In this document: piece by piece, positions 45,181 to 56,399 of the stretch
How positions within the stretch are numbered: the first letter of the stretch is position 1
How the letters are laid out: the number at the start of each line of letters is the position of its first letter
NCBI RefSeq assembly: GCF_900110505.1
Contig: NZ_FODZ01000006.1
Coordinates: 62,001 to 126,000, forward strand
Length of the DNA stretch: 64,000 nt
Direction of reading: 5' to 3'
Source of the DNA: Luteibacter sp. UNC138MFCol5.1
Lineage (GTDB): Bacteria > Pseudomonadota > Gammaproteobacteria > Xanthomonadales > Rhodanobacteraceae
Program-made: the position numbers and the translations under genes
Notes under the pieces: generated by a model
What the model was told of the DNA's origin: nothing
The model's input: the letters and a program-made list of their open reading frames with translations, nothing else
Databases searched by the model: none

Positions 45181-47960
45181 CACCTATCTCCACTGAATTT
45201 TTTCTTTAGCCTTAGCCGCTCCCGGACGAACGGCGTCAGGAGCAAGACGATAGCCAGCAGGCTTAGGACACAGCCAACGATAAAGCTTACCGGCAGGAAT
45301 GCTAGCTCAACCTCGTGTTTGCCCGACGGAACGAAGACGCCCTGGATCAGCCCGTCGACGGGCAGAACCCTCGTCTTCCTGCCATCCACCCTCGCCGTCC
45401 AGCCCGGATACCAAGCCTGGCTTACGACGAGGAGGCTGCTTCCCGCTCCATCAACCGACGCCCGGAACCAACCGGGCCGCCGCTCGATGTTACTAAGCCG
45501 CGGCGCCACGCTACAGTCAGGAGCGGGAGGTGCATGCCTTGGCTCGAGAAGTGCGACGGCATGAGGATCAAACGTCGATCCGTCGGGCAGCGCCTTTCCA
45601 GAGAGGACTGCATCGATCTCACCCTTGCCCATCGTGCTGGTGCGGCAAACGCTCCACTGCAGGGGCGGCTGCGCGTTGCGCCTCGCAAGAGACACGGCAG
45701 GATTGGAAACGTCAACCGTGAGACCCGGCTTTGACGGCGACAGCTTCAACGCATGCCTCTGCGTGTCCACGAGCTCCACACTCCGTGCCCGCATGGCCAG
45801 ATCACCCTGCCCCGCGAGGTCGAGCCTGAGCGACGACACTCCCGCTTCGGCTCCGCCCTGGAGTACGAGGTTGGTCACGTAGTCGTGACCCGGGGCGCCT
45901 GGGGCATCGAAGGTCATCGCCACCGGAGCACGTTGATGATTCACCTTCAACCCGGGGCGATCGATAGCCCATTCCGATGTATCGATGCCGGCTCGCAGGG
46001 CAAGATCGGACGCAGCGCCATCAGGGCCGGACCATTGTACGGTCGCGACCTGCTCACCCTGCTCGACACCCGTCGAACATGCCAAGTGCGAGACGATCCG
46101 TATCTGAGCCGCACGCGTCCCCGGCGGGACCGCGTACTCCACCGATTTGGGGGTGGCTGGGGCACCGCATCCGCGCGAGAGCACGACGTCGTCGAACATA
46201 AGCCCGCCGCCCGAACGTGCGAACCAGCCGACCCCCATGATGTCAGGCAGCGGAGAGGTTGCGATGTCGAAGTGGGGATGCCCGGTCGGATCGAGTCGAG
46301 CGAAGCGCTGAGCGCGCGCAGGCAACATCGGGCCATAGTTGACGGCCAGGGGCACTCCGAATGCCACATTGACCTGGGGACTGAATGGCCCGTAGACCAG
46401 CCGACTTTCTTCCACAGGAAGGACCCGCGTACCAGAGGCACGCACGGCGTTCACCTGCGCCAGCGTAGCGGCCGATGGCGTGCGCATCGTGGGCGTGAGC
46501 CCCTCGTAACGCCATTCGAAAAACATCCCGAATGACGCGAGATCGACAGCCACCAGCAAGCCCGTGATCACGCTCAACGCGCCCTTCCCCGACGAGACCC
46601 AGAGCAGCGTCAAGACACAGGCGCTCACCATGAGGGCGATGGGGATGAAGATCGCGGGGTTTCGGACCATCGACGAGAAAGTGTCGCCCATGATATCCCA
46701 CGGATGCGCGCCAAGCACCGGATAGATATGCGAAATCAGCCTCAGCGAGAGGACTGCGACGCAGACAAGGACCAGAATCGGGATTACTACGTGCCAGTGA
46801 CGTACCGATCTGTTACGAAAGGCACCGACCGAGAACGCGAGCATAGTGGCGATGGCAAGAATGAAGACGAAGCCATACCGCCCCTGAGCCCTGAAGGTAC
46901 CCACCACGGGCATGTGATAGACCAGCTTTCCGAGGGGCGTGGATGCCCCCATGCTGAGAAGGATGGCCACGACCGCAATCGCCGCCCAGAACCACACATG
47001 GGGATTCCTCCTGCATGCGAGGAGACCGACACCTGCGAGCACCATCGGAACGACGCCGGCATAGAACGCGAGCTCCGTCAGGTTGTAAGGGCCGACATAC
47101 GGCCCATAGAACGCCGCGGGAACCGTGCCGAAAAGCCCTGGGAAAAACCCAATCAGAAGCGTTCGTACCGAATTCGAGTAACTGTCATAATCGGCGATCG
47201 ACCATCCTGCCCGGACACCTTGCGCCGCGAGTTCGGCAAACGGCACCGTACTGATCGAGGAAAGCATGAGTCCAAGGATGAACACGCACGCCCCATGGAT
47301 GAGAACGCCCTTGATCGGTCGCCCCTGAGCTCGGGCGAGACCACAGAGAAAAATCCAGAACACGCCACCGACCCCGAAGCCGATGATCGATATCTGGGGA
47401 TGGCCGCCCAGCAGGCTCATGCATACTGCAACCGCACCGACGCAGACCGCCGGCCAGTTCAGCCGCTCGCTGCCGCAATAGAATGCCCAGAAGATCCAGG
47501 GTATCCAGCAAGCGGCATGGATGATCGTCGCATGGCCCAGATGGGCGATCATGAAGCCGCCACTGGACGAGACGATGGCTGCGATCAGCGCACCGACCCG
47601 CGATTCCGTATAAGCCGAGAGGAAGGCGTATGTGCCGACCGCCATGAGGACGTAAGCGGAAATGACGAAACTGTTATAGCTCGGCAGCAGGAGCTTAAGC
47701 GGGTAGTTCGCCTGAACCTGCAGGTCCGCCTCCACGGGAAAGCCGAGCAGCAGCCGGTCCGATATCAGCGTCCAGGGCTCATGGAAAAACGGGAAATACG
47801 AAATCGCGGCATCGCCCGGCGCCAGAAGCGAATCCGTCGACCACACTGGTGAAAAGTACAGGGCGAAGAACGCGGCGAAGAAAAGGGTGACGAGAAGCAG
47901 CTCGCCACCGACGCCATTTGCGAGCACAGAGAATCGTCGATCCGTCAATGTAACCCGCAT
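45180..47960 (-). CDS. YfhO-family polytopic membrane protein, probable GT-C glycosyltransferase
   Basis: A 926-residue membrane protein. The first ~550 residues have about a dozen helices, with conserved GDAAISYFPFFHEPW (acidic GT-C-type loop), SSGGFMIAHLGHAT and FRAQGRYGFVF. A periplasmic domain follows, then a final helix. AWYPGWTARVDGRKTRVLPV and VFVPSGKHEVELAFLP are YfhO hallmarks. In B. subtilis YfhO works with the GT2 CsbB and a flippase to glycosylate lipoteichoic acid. Here it heads an operon containing both partners. Start ATG 47960 chosen: upstream is low-complexity. Confidence 0.88.
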   Translation of the reverse strand: MRVTLTDRRFSVLANGVGGELLLVTLFFAAFFALYFSPVWSTDSLLAPGDAAISYFPFFHEPWTLISDRLLLGFPVEADLQVQANYPLKLLLPSYNSFVISAYVLMAVGTYAFLSAYTESRVGALIAAIVSSSGGFMIAHLGHATIIHAACWIPWIFWAFYCGSERLNWPAVCVGAVAVCMSLLGGHPQISIIGFGVGGVFWIFLCGLARAQGRPIKGVLIHGACVFILGLMLSSISTVPFAELAAQGVRAGWSIADYDSYSNSVRTLLIGFFPGLFGTVPAAFYGPYVGPYNLTELAFYAGVVPMVLAGVGLLACRRNPHVWFWAAIAVVAILLSMGASTPLGKLVYHMPVVGTFRAQGRYGFVFILAIATMLAFSVGAFRNRSVRHWHVVIPILVLVCVAVLSLRLISHIYPVLGAHPWDIMGDTFSSMVRNPAIFIPIALMVSACVLTLLWVSSGKGALSVITGLLVAVDLASFGMFFEWRYEGLTPTMRTPSAATLAQVNAVRASGTRVLPVEESRLVYGPFSPQVNVAFGVPLAVNYGPMLPARAQRFARLDPTGHPHFDIATSPLPDIMGVGWFARSGGGLMFDDVVLSRGCGAPATPKSVEYAVPPGTRAAQIRIVSHLACSTGVEQGEQVATVQWSGPDGAASDLALRAGIDTSEWAIDRPGLKVNHQRAPVAMTFDAPGAPGHDYVTNLVLQGGAEAGVSSLRLDLAGQGDLAMRARSVELVDTQRHALKLSPSKPGLTVDVSNPAVSLARRNAQPPLQWSVCRTSTMGKGEIDAVLSGKALPDGSTFDPHAVALLEPRHAPPAPDCSVAPRLSNIERRPGWFRASVDGAGSSLLVVSQAWYPGWTARVDGRKTRVLPVDGLIQGVFVPSGKHEVELAFLPVSFIVGCVLSLLAIVLLLTPFVRERLRLKKKFSGDR

Positions 47961-48161
47961 TGGAAGCAGCCGTCGTCCGTAAATGGCCAAAAATGATACT
48001 ACATGGGCCGCTCTGCGAGCCCCTCGCCCATGGGCCGGACGGCCGATCTGGCCCATTTCAAAGGCTTGTGCGCGGCGCGCCACGTCCCTCGCCGCCGAGC
48101 CGCTGGGTTGACGGGCTGAACGGTGCTTCAGCGCCGCCGGCAGCGAGCGTGGGGGTCCCGC

Positions 48162-48167
48162 TATAAT
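48162..48167 (+). promoter_or_regulatory. TATAAT -10 box of manC
   Basis: Perfect TATAAT, 32 bases before the manC ATG. No recognisable -35 at 16-18 bases, so an activator may be needed. The ~240-base gap to the divergent YfhO gene also holds that operon's promoter, which I could not place. Confidence 0.6.
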
Positions 48168-48198
48168 AGTACGGTTAATGCACCCTTGGAGCGGAATC

Positions 48199-49611
48199 AT
48201 GATCGTCCCAGTCATCCTCAGCGGCGGCAGCGGCACCCGCCTTTGGCCCCTCTCACGGAAGAACCGCCCCAAGCAGTTCCTCGCCCTCGTCGGGGACACG
48301 ACGCTCTTCCAGCAAACGGTCGAGCGCACCCGGAAGCTTCCCGATACCTTGCCGCCCATCGTAGTGTGCAGTGAGGACCACCGGTTCACGGTGGCCGAGC
48401 AGCTCCAGGAGCTCGGTGTAGACGGTGCATCCATCCTGCTCGAGCCCGCAGCGCGAAATACCGCTCCAGCCATCGCACTTGCTGCGATGCAGGCCTTGCA
48501 GCGAAACGACGAGGCGGTTCTCCTCGTCCTGCCGGCCGATCACCTGATTGGCGACGAGACCAGCTTCGTGGAAGCGGTGAAGCGCGCGACGCCGCTCGCC
48601 GGCGAGAACTGGCTCGTGACCTTCGGCATCCGGCCCGAAGCGCCCGAGACGGGCTTCGGTTACATTAGGCGGTCGGAGTCGATCTCCGAGAGCGGCTTCA
48701 GAGTGGCGCAATTCGTCGAGAAGCCGAATGTGGAAACCGCGACCCGATACGTAGAGAGCGGCGATTTCGACTGGAACTCGGGCATGTTCCTGTTCAAGGC
48801 TGCCCGCTTTCTGGAAGAGCTTGAGAAACACTCGCCGGAGATTCATGCCGCGGCGGCGAAGGTCTTCGCGACAGCACAGCCAGATCTCGACTTCGTTCGC
48901 TTCGATAAGTCTGCCATGACCAAAGTCCCCGATGACTCGATCGACTATGCGGTCATGGAGAAAACCGACCGCGCCGCTGTGGTTCCGGTCAGCTGTCGCT
49001 GGAGCGACATCGGATCGTGGTCTGCATTGTGGGAGGCGGCTGACAAGGATGCCGATGGCAACGCAGCGGACGGCGACGTTATCACGCTGGATACCCGCAA
49101 TACCCTCGTCCGCACCCATGACCGGCACATGGTGGCAACGATCGGCCTCGACGACGTGATCGTCGTCACGACACCCGACGCGACACTCGTGGCATCGCGC
49201 GACGAGGTGCAGCACGTCAAAAAAATCGTGGATTCGCTGAGCACTGCCGGGCGCGGCGAGCACCTCGCGCATCGTCAGGTCTATCGGCCATGGGGTAGCT
49301 ACGATTCGATCGACATGGGAGAGCGATTCCAGGTCAAGCGCATCGTCGTCAAACCGGGCTCCGTGCTGAGTCTGCAGATGCACCATCACCGCGCAGAACA
49401 CTGGATCGTGGTTTCGGGTACCGCCGAAGTCACCTGCGGCGAGAAGGTTTTCTTGCTCACCGAGAATCAGAGCACGTACATCCCACTCGGCGTGACGCAT
49501 CGCCTCCGCAACGTCGGCAAGGTGCCTCTCGAGCTGATCGAGGTTCAGTCGGGGAGCTATCTCGGCGAGGACGACATCGTGCGCTTCGAAGATGTCTACG
49601 GACGCGCTTGA
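48199..49611 (+). CDS. manC: Mannose-1-P guanylyltransferase / mannose-6-P isomerase
   Basis: Bifunctional enzyme giving GDP-mannose. The N-terminal nucleotidyltransferase has LSGGSGTRLWPLSRKNRPKQ and VLPADHLI. The C-terminal cupin isomerase (about 350-465) has PWGSYDSIDMGERFQVKRI, LSLQMHHHRAEHWIVVSGTA and ENQSTYIPLGVTHRL. 470 residues, as in the XanB/AlgA type. ATG 48199 follows GGAGCGG; the ATG at 48178 was rejected. It converges on manB, sharing a terminator. Confidence 0.96.
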   Translation: MIVPVILSGGSGTRLWPLSRKNRPKQFLALVGDTTLFQQTVERTRKLPDTLPPIVVCSEDHRFTVAEQLQELGVDGASILLEPAARNTAPAIALAAMQALQRNDEAVLLVLPADHLIGDETSFVEAVKRATPLAGENWLVTFGIRPEAPETGFGYIRRSESISESGFRVAQFVEKPNVETATRYVESGDFDWNSGMFLFKAARFLEELEKHSPEIHAAAAKVFATAQPDLDFVRFDKSAMTKVPDDSIDYAVMEKTDRAAVVPVSCRWSDIGSWSALWEAADKDADGNAADGDVITLDTRNTLVRTHDRHMVATIGLDDVIVVTTPDATLVASRDEVQHVKKIVDSLSTAGRGEHLAHRQVYRPWGSYDSIDMGERFQVKRIVVKPGSVLSLQMHHHRAEHWIVVSGTAEVTCGEKVFLLTENQSTYIPLGVTHRLRNVGKVPLELIEVQSGSYLGEDDIVRFEDVYGRA

Positions 49612-49623
49612 AGCAGCTTGTGC

Positions 49624-49657
49624 ATAAAAAAGGCGGGCCGATGGCCCGCCTTTTTTT
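49624..49657. terminator. Bidirectional Rho-independent terminator between manC and manB
   Basis: Stem AGGCGGGCC (49631-49639) and GGCCCGCCT (49643-49651) with a three-base loop, flanked by AAAAAA and TTTTTTT. It serves both convergent genes. Confidence 0.95.
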
Positions 49658-51008
49658 AGGCCGGTGTGCCGCCTATCAAATGTCGCAGCTCGTCTGTCTT
49701 CGCCAGCATGAGCGCCGAGTTGCCGCGGGCCTCCACGTTCAGACGAAGAAGAGGCTCCGTATTCGACGAGCGGAGGTTGAAGCGCCACGACCCGAACGAC
49801 ATGCTGACACCATCGATATTATCTGTCGATTCGACGACGCCACTGTAATGATCGATGATTCTGGCCACGGTGGCGGACGCATCGCTGACGCGGAAGTTGA
49901 TTTCGCCGCTACACGGGTAGGCAGCCATCCGCTCCTCCAGCATCTCCGCGAGAGAAATCCCGGTCTTGCAGATGCGCTCGGCGATGAGCAGCCACGGAAT
50001 CATGCCGGAGTCGCAGTACGAAAAATCCCGAAAATAATGATGCGCGCTCATTTCGCCGCCATAGATGGCATCTTCCGCGCGCATGCGCTCCTTGATGAAG
50101 GCGTGACCGGTCTTACTCTCCACCGCGATTCCGCCCGCGGAAGACACCATATCAACTGTGTTCCACGTGAGTCGCGGGTCGTGGATGATCCGGGCACCAG
50201 GATTTTTCTCCAGAAGCTGCGCCGCCAAGAGACCGACGATGTAATAGCCCTCGATGAACGCGCCATTGGCGTCGAACAGGAAACACCGATCGAAGTCGCC
50301 ATCCCACGCAATACCGAAGTCGGCGCCCGAAGCTTTCACGGCCTGAGATGTAGCGTCCCGGTTCTCGGGAAGCAACGGGTTGGGAATGCCGTTTGGGAAG
50401 GTTCCGTCCGGCTCGTGGTTGACCCGGATGAACGTGAACGGCAAGTGCGACTCGAGCAGATCGACAATGCCCCCCGCTCCGCCATTGCCCGCATTGACGA
50501 CAATCTTGAGCGGACGAAGCGCACCCGGGTCGATATAACCAAGAAGGTGACGAATGTAGGCCGACTTGTCGTGATCGACGCGCACCACTCCACGTTCACT
50601 CACGACATCGCCGAAGGCATCTTCTTCGACCATCCGTTCGATGTCGCGCAGCCCCGTGTCCCCGCTGATGGGCCGCGCATCTTCGCGCACGAGCTTCATG
50701 CCATTGTAGTCGATCGGATTGTGGCTGGCGGTAACCATGATGCCGCCTGCGACAGCGCGATGGGCCGTCTGGAAGTAAACCTCCTCCGTCCCGCAAAGAC
50801 CAATGTCGATGACATTCCGTCCCTCTTCCGCCAAGCCGCGCGCAAGTTCCGTGGCAAGCGAAGGGCTGTCCAGCCGGATATCGAATCCGACGACTACGTC
50901 GCCCTCACCCACCGTCCGCGCGAACGCGCGGCCGATGCGGTAGGCGACAGCGTCATTCAACTCATCCGGCACCCTGCCGCGGATGTCGTATGCTTTAAAG
51001 CACTTCAT
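49656..51008 (-). CDS. manB: Phosphomannomutase
   Basis: Interconverts mannose-6-P and mannose-1-P for GDP-mannose. The 450-residue protein starts [17 protein letters not shown]. It has the phosphoserine motif [16 protein letters not shown], the metal loop [12 protein letters not shown], the sugar loop [10 protein letters not shown] and the C-terminal phosphate loop [12 protein letters not shown]. Length matches the CpsG/ManB family. The rmd gene ends 19 bases upstream on the same strand, so gmd-rmd-manB is probably one transcript. Confidence 0.96.
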   Translation of the reverse strand: MKCFKAYDIRGRVPDELNDAVAYRIGRAFARTVGEGDVVVGFDIRLDSPSLATELARGLAEEGRNVIDIGLCGTEEVYFQTAHRAVAGGIMVTASHNPIDYNGMKLVREDARPISGDTGLRDIERMVEEDAFGDVVSERGVVRVDHDKSAYIRHLLGYIDPGALRPLKIVVNAGNGGAGGIVDLLESHLPFTFIRVNHEPDGTFPNGIPNPLLPENRDATSQAVKASGADFGIAWDGDFDRCFLFDANGAFIEGYYIVGLLAAQLLEKNPGARIIHDPRLTWNTVDMVSSAGGIAVESKTGHAFIKERMRAEDAIYGGEMSAHHYFRDFSYCDSGMIPWLLIAERICKTGISLAEMLEERMAAYPCSGEINFRVSDASATVARIIDHYSGVVESTDNIDGVSMSFGSWRFNLRSSNTEPLLRLNVEARGNSALMLAKTDELRHLIGGTPA

Positions 51009-51027
51009 AGGTTTCGTCCTGGCCGCA

Positions 51028-52990
<1,963 letters not shown>

Positions 52991-53042
52991 TCAGCTATAG
53001 TATCGAAATCTGAATCGGCGGGCCCTAGGCCCCACCGACACC

Positions 53043-56000
53043 TCAATCAGCGCGCGGAACCACGTCGACGCGATCAAACGCGATGGCGACCTGCCCGTCG
53101 ACCATGACTCTCACCTCCACGTCCGATGCGTCCTCCCGGAGTTCCACGCGGAGTTCGGCAAGTTTAGCGTTGCCTCGCCCAAGATCCGCCCGCGCCACCC
53201 GCCATGTTCCGCGGGTCGTGACGACATCCACCCACGCCTTACCGTCGCCCCCGAGGTACTGGCCGTGGACCGAGACGACGTACGATCCGGCCGTCGCGCT
53301 GAATGGGGTCGTTCCATAAAGCAGGCCCGCCGATGTGGTGGAGAGACGTCGCTGCCTGTCCAGAACCCCGGTGGTTGCATCGGCCCGGTAGTCCGATGCG
53401 AGGAAACAGCGCCGCCCGTCGGAACGCCATGCGTCAGACCACCCGCCGCCAACGACGACGTCGACGAGCTGCGCCGTCGCCTGTCGCCACGTGATCCACG
53501 GCATCTCGGTCGACGATACGACACGGCCGCTGGCAGCATCCTGCAGCCACAGCGTAACGGCATCGGCGATCGCCTCGGGGGCCAGGCCATCGAAATAAAC
53601 CGCGTGGGCGCCGGCGACCTCCCGGAAAACCGGCAGGTCACGCGCGATGATCGGGAGGCCGTATTGCGCCGCCTCGATGAGTGGCAGGCCAAAACCTTCG
53701 CCTTCGGACGCGGCCAGCAGCGCGGCCGATCCGTGGTACATCGCCACCAGCTCATCGTCGTCGGCGCGCTCCAGCCAGACCAACCGCTTGCCGGCCTCCG
53801 GATGCTGGCGCAAGCGCCTTATCAGCGGATCCATCCGCCATCCGGGCTTGCCGATGATGACCAGACGCGCGTCCATGCCCCGGTCCCAAAGCAGCTCGAA
53901 CGCCGCAACCGCCTGCGCGTGCCCCTTCCGGGGTTCGATCGTGCCGACCATCAGGAAGCTCGCGCTCGAAGGATCACCGCCTGCGGCGCTCGTCTGACCT
54001 GAAGATGCACCCGGAGCCAAGTCTGCCCCCAGATGGAACCACCCCAGCTTCAACGCGGTTCCCCGAGCTGGCAACGCCTGATCGAGCCATTGCTTGAACT
54101 CGTCGGCGACCGTGCGGGAGATGGTCACGATACCGTCGGCAAGATCCGCGATCGCTTCGTACCACGCGCGGAATGTGGGAAGACCCGCCTCGTCAAAGCA
54201 GTCGGGGCGCAAGAGAGGCAGGATATCGTAGACGACGAAATATACCGGAACGCCTGCAGCGCGCATGTTCACGAATACGTCGCGGTGGTGCGGAACGAGA
54301 TGCGCCGCAAGGTCCAGCCCCAGGAACACATCGCCGGGTGCGAATGCGACGGGCGCATCGTCACCCGGACTCGCTGCCGGATTGACGAGGCCGACGGTGA
54401 ATGCCCGGGCATAGCGAAATCCTTCGCCCCTCGCAAGGTAGACCGGCTCGACACGAAAACCTTCGGGGGGGCGGGTCAGCAACTCCATCAGAACGTGGCG
54501 GACGACGCGCTGAATCCCGGTCTTCGCATCGGTGACGACGAGGTTCGAGATGTCGACGAACAGCGAGCGCAACCTGCCGGGTGTCCGCTCATTGATCTCA
54601 AGTGCCGCCGCGAGCTGACCGAAATGCTGCGAGTCGAGCGTACGTACCTGAGGCATGTCCGCGTAGGACGCCAACATCTCGCCGACCGGCCTACCGACAG
54701 ATGTGTCCCCCTTGCGACGGATCCGCCAGCAGGGATCGAGGAACTCCAGCACGTCCGCGGGCAACGTTTTCGACGCCGCGGCTTCGTTTGCACCAACGAG
54801 AGCGGAGTAGCCCCCCCAGCCATAGAGCGCTCGCCGCAGAAGAGCGGGGTCGAGCGCCTCGAGCGCATCTGTCAGGACGGTGACTTCCTCCGTCTCGAGC
54901 CACAGCGTGGCCGGGTGACCACGTACGGCGAGAAGGCTGCGGGCAGTCTCGACATCATCTTTCACTTGCACGATGACATGGTCGAACTCATCCGGGACGA
55001 ACGACGCCATGGACGGGCCTCCGCTCGCACCGTTCTGCGCGAAGAGCTCGACCGAAGTTCCGCCCATCCCGACCTCGACCGTCATCGCCTTCGCGTCCAC
55101 AGGTCCCGAAGCGATGACTGCCACCCGCAGCGCATGCGCCACGTCCTGCGGCTGACGACGATCGCCCAACGCTCGCGGCGGCGAGTCGTGCGCGGCTTCC
55201 AGTGCGGACCAGGCGAGCTGCGCACTTCGTTCCCATGAGAAACGCTTCGCCTGCTTCAACCCGTGCGTCCGCATCTCGGCCCGGAACTGCTCGTCGGTCA
55301 AACCCTTCACCATCGCTGACGCGATGGCTTCCACCGAATACGGATCGAACAACGCAGGTTCGAAGTCGATCACCTCAGGCAGGCTCGTCGTGTTCGATCC
55401 CACCACGATCGCTCCGCACGACATCGCCTCCAGAGCTGGAAGGCCAAATCCTTCGTGGGTCGATGGAAACACATACAGCGACGTCGCGTTGTACAAGCCG
55501 ATCAAGTCTCGATCGCTGACGAATCCGGTGAACACGACAGCGTCATTGGGCAGGCCCAGCGAGATGGACACTTTCTGCAGAGTCTGCTTCTCCGCCGCGC
55601 CAATGCTGCCGACGAGCACCAGCTGATGCGTCGATCGAAGGCTGGGCGGAAGCGAGGCGTAAGCCTCGATCAGCCGGACGAGGTTCTTGCGCTCATCGAA
55701 ACCGCCGGCATACATGACGAATGGCCTGGCAATGCCCAATTTCGCACAGCCTGCCGCGCGAGCACCTGCGGCGGGTTTGAATTCGCCGCCCACCGCCGCC
55801 GAAATCGTCGACACACGCGACGGCGCCACCCCCAGCGATGCCACGGCGTCAGTGGTCGCGTAGTTCGAAATTCCAAGCAGGACATCGCACGCGGCGAGAT
55901 GCTTCAGCTTCTCACCGTACCAGGCGCGCGCACCCGGCCGCGACAGATAAACGTCCGGCAGGTGGAGCGGAATCAGGTCGAAGACGATCGCCGCCTGCAG

Positions 56001-56390
56001 AGCCGATGAGCCCTTCCGGACGGATGTGACAACGTCGTCGCCATATCCGTCCACCATGCTCATGGTGAGTACGACATCGACCCCAAGCTTTTCGAAAAAA
56101 TCTTCGCGCAAGCGTTGCGATATGGCGGCACGTGCATGGTTCGCCGGATCGATCGCTTGCGTGGGGCGGAGCCCGGACCAACTGACAACACGATCCTCGG
56201 GAAGCAAATCGGCGAGCGCATCCCTGATTCCAGCCGCCGATGCCGGCATCGCCGCATTGACAGCGACCCACACCTCATGGCCACGACGATCGTTCAACAA
56301 GGCGCGACACAGCGCCATGCTGTAGCGACCGACGCCACGCACGCTTCCCCCTGGAGATTGACAGGCCTGCAGATCAATCAAAACGCGCAT
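53043..56390 (-). CDS. Tandem-domain GT4 glycosyltransferase with C-terminal beta domain
   Basis: A 1115-residue enzyme with two GT-B modules. Module one (1-420) starts MRVLIDLQACQSPGGSVRGV and has YAGGFDERKNLVRLIEAYAS and FPSTHEGFGLPALEAMSCGA. Module two (about 620-1000) starts VDISNLVVTDAKTGIQRVVR and has MVGTIEPRKGHAQAVAAFEL and AASEGEGFGLPLIEAAQYGL. The last ~110 residues (AGSYVVSVHGQYLGGDG, ELREDASDVEVRVMVDGQ) look like a beta-sandwich, possibly glycan-binding. Likely the O-polysaccharide polymerase, comparable to WbdA. SD GAGGG precedes ATG 56390. Confidence 0.9.
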   Translation of the reverse strand: MRVLIDLQACQSPGGSVRGVGRYSMALCRALLNDRRGHEVWVAVNAAMPASAAGIRDALADLLPEDRVVSWSGLRPTQAIDPANHARAAISQRLREDFFEKLGVDVVLTMSMVDGYGDDVVTSVRKGSSALQAAIVFDLIPLHLPDVYLSRPGARAWYGEKLKHLAACDVLLGISNYATTDAVASLGVAPSRVSTISAAVGGEFKPAAGARAAGCAKLGIARPFVMYAGGFDERKNLVRLIEAYASLPPSLRSTHQLVLVGSIGAAEKQTLQKVSISLGLPNDAVVFTGFVSDRDLIGLYNATSLYVFPSTHEGFGLPALEAMSCGAIVVGSNTTSLPEVIDFEPALFDPYSVEAIASAMVKGLTDEQFRAEMRTHGLKQAKRFSWERSAQLAWSALEAAHDSPPRALGDRRQPQDVAHALRVAVIASGPVDAKAMTVEVGMGGTSVELFAQNGASGGPSMASFVPDEFDHVIVQVKDDVETARSLLAVRGHPATLWLETEEVTVLTDALEALDPALLRRALYGWGGYSALVGANEAAASKTLPADVLEFLDPCWRIRRKGDTSVGRPVGEMLASYADMPQVRTLDSQHFGQLAAALEINERTPGRLRSLFVDISNLVVTDAKTGIQRVVRHVLMELLTRPPEGFRVEPVYLARGEGFRYARAFTVGLVNPAASPGDDAPVAFAPGDVFLGLDLAAHLVPHHRDVFVNMRAAGVPVYFVVYDILPLLRPDCFDEAGLPTFRAWYEAIADLADGIVTISRTVADEFKQWLDQALPARGTALKLGWFHLGADLAPGASSGQTSAAGGDPSSASFLMVGTIEPRKGHAQAVAAFELLWDRGMDARLVIIGKPGWRMDPLIRRLRQHPEAGKRLVWLERADDDELVAMYHGSAALLAASEGEGFGLPLIEAAQYGLPIIARDLPVFREVAGAHAVYFDGLAPEAIADAVTLWLQDAASGRVVSSTEMPWITWRQATAQLVDVVVGGGWSDAWRSDGRRCFLASDYRADATTGVLDRQRRLSTTSAGLLYGTTPFSATAGSYVVSVHGQYLGGDGKAWVDVVTTRGTWRVARADLGRGNAKLAELRVELREDASDVEVRVMVDGQVAIAFDRVDVVPRAD

Positions 56391-56399
56391 CAAGTACCC

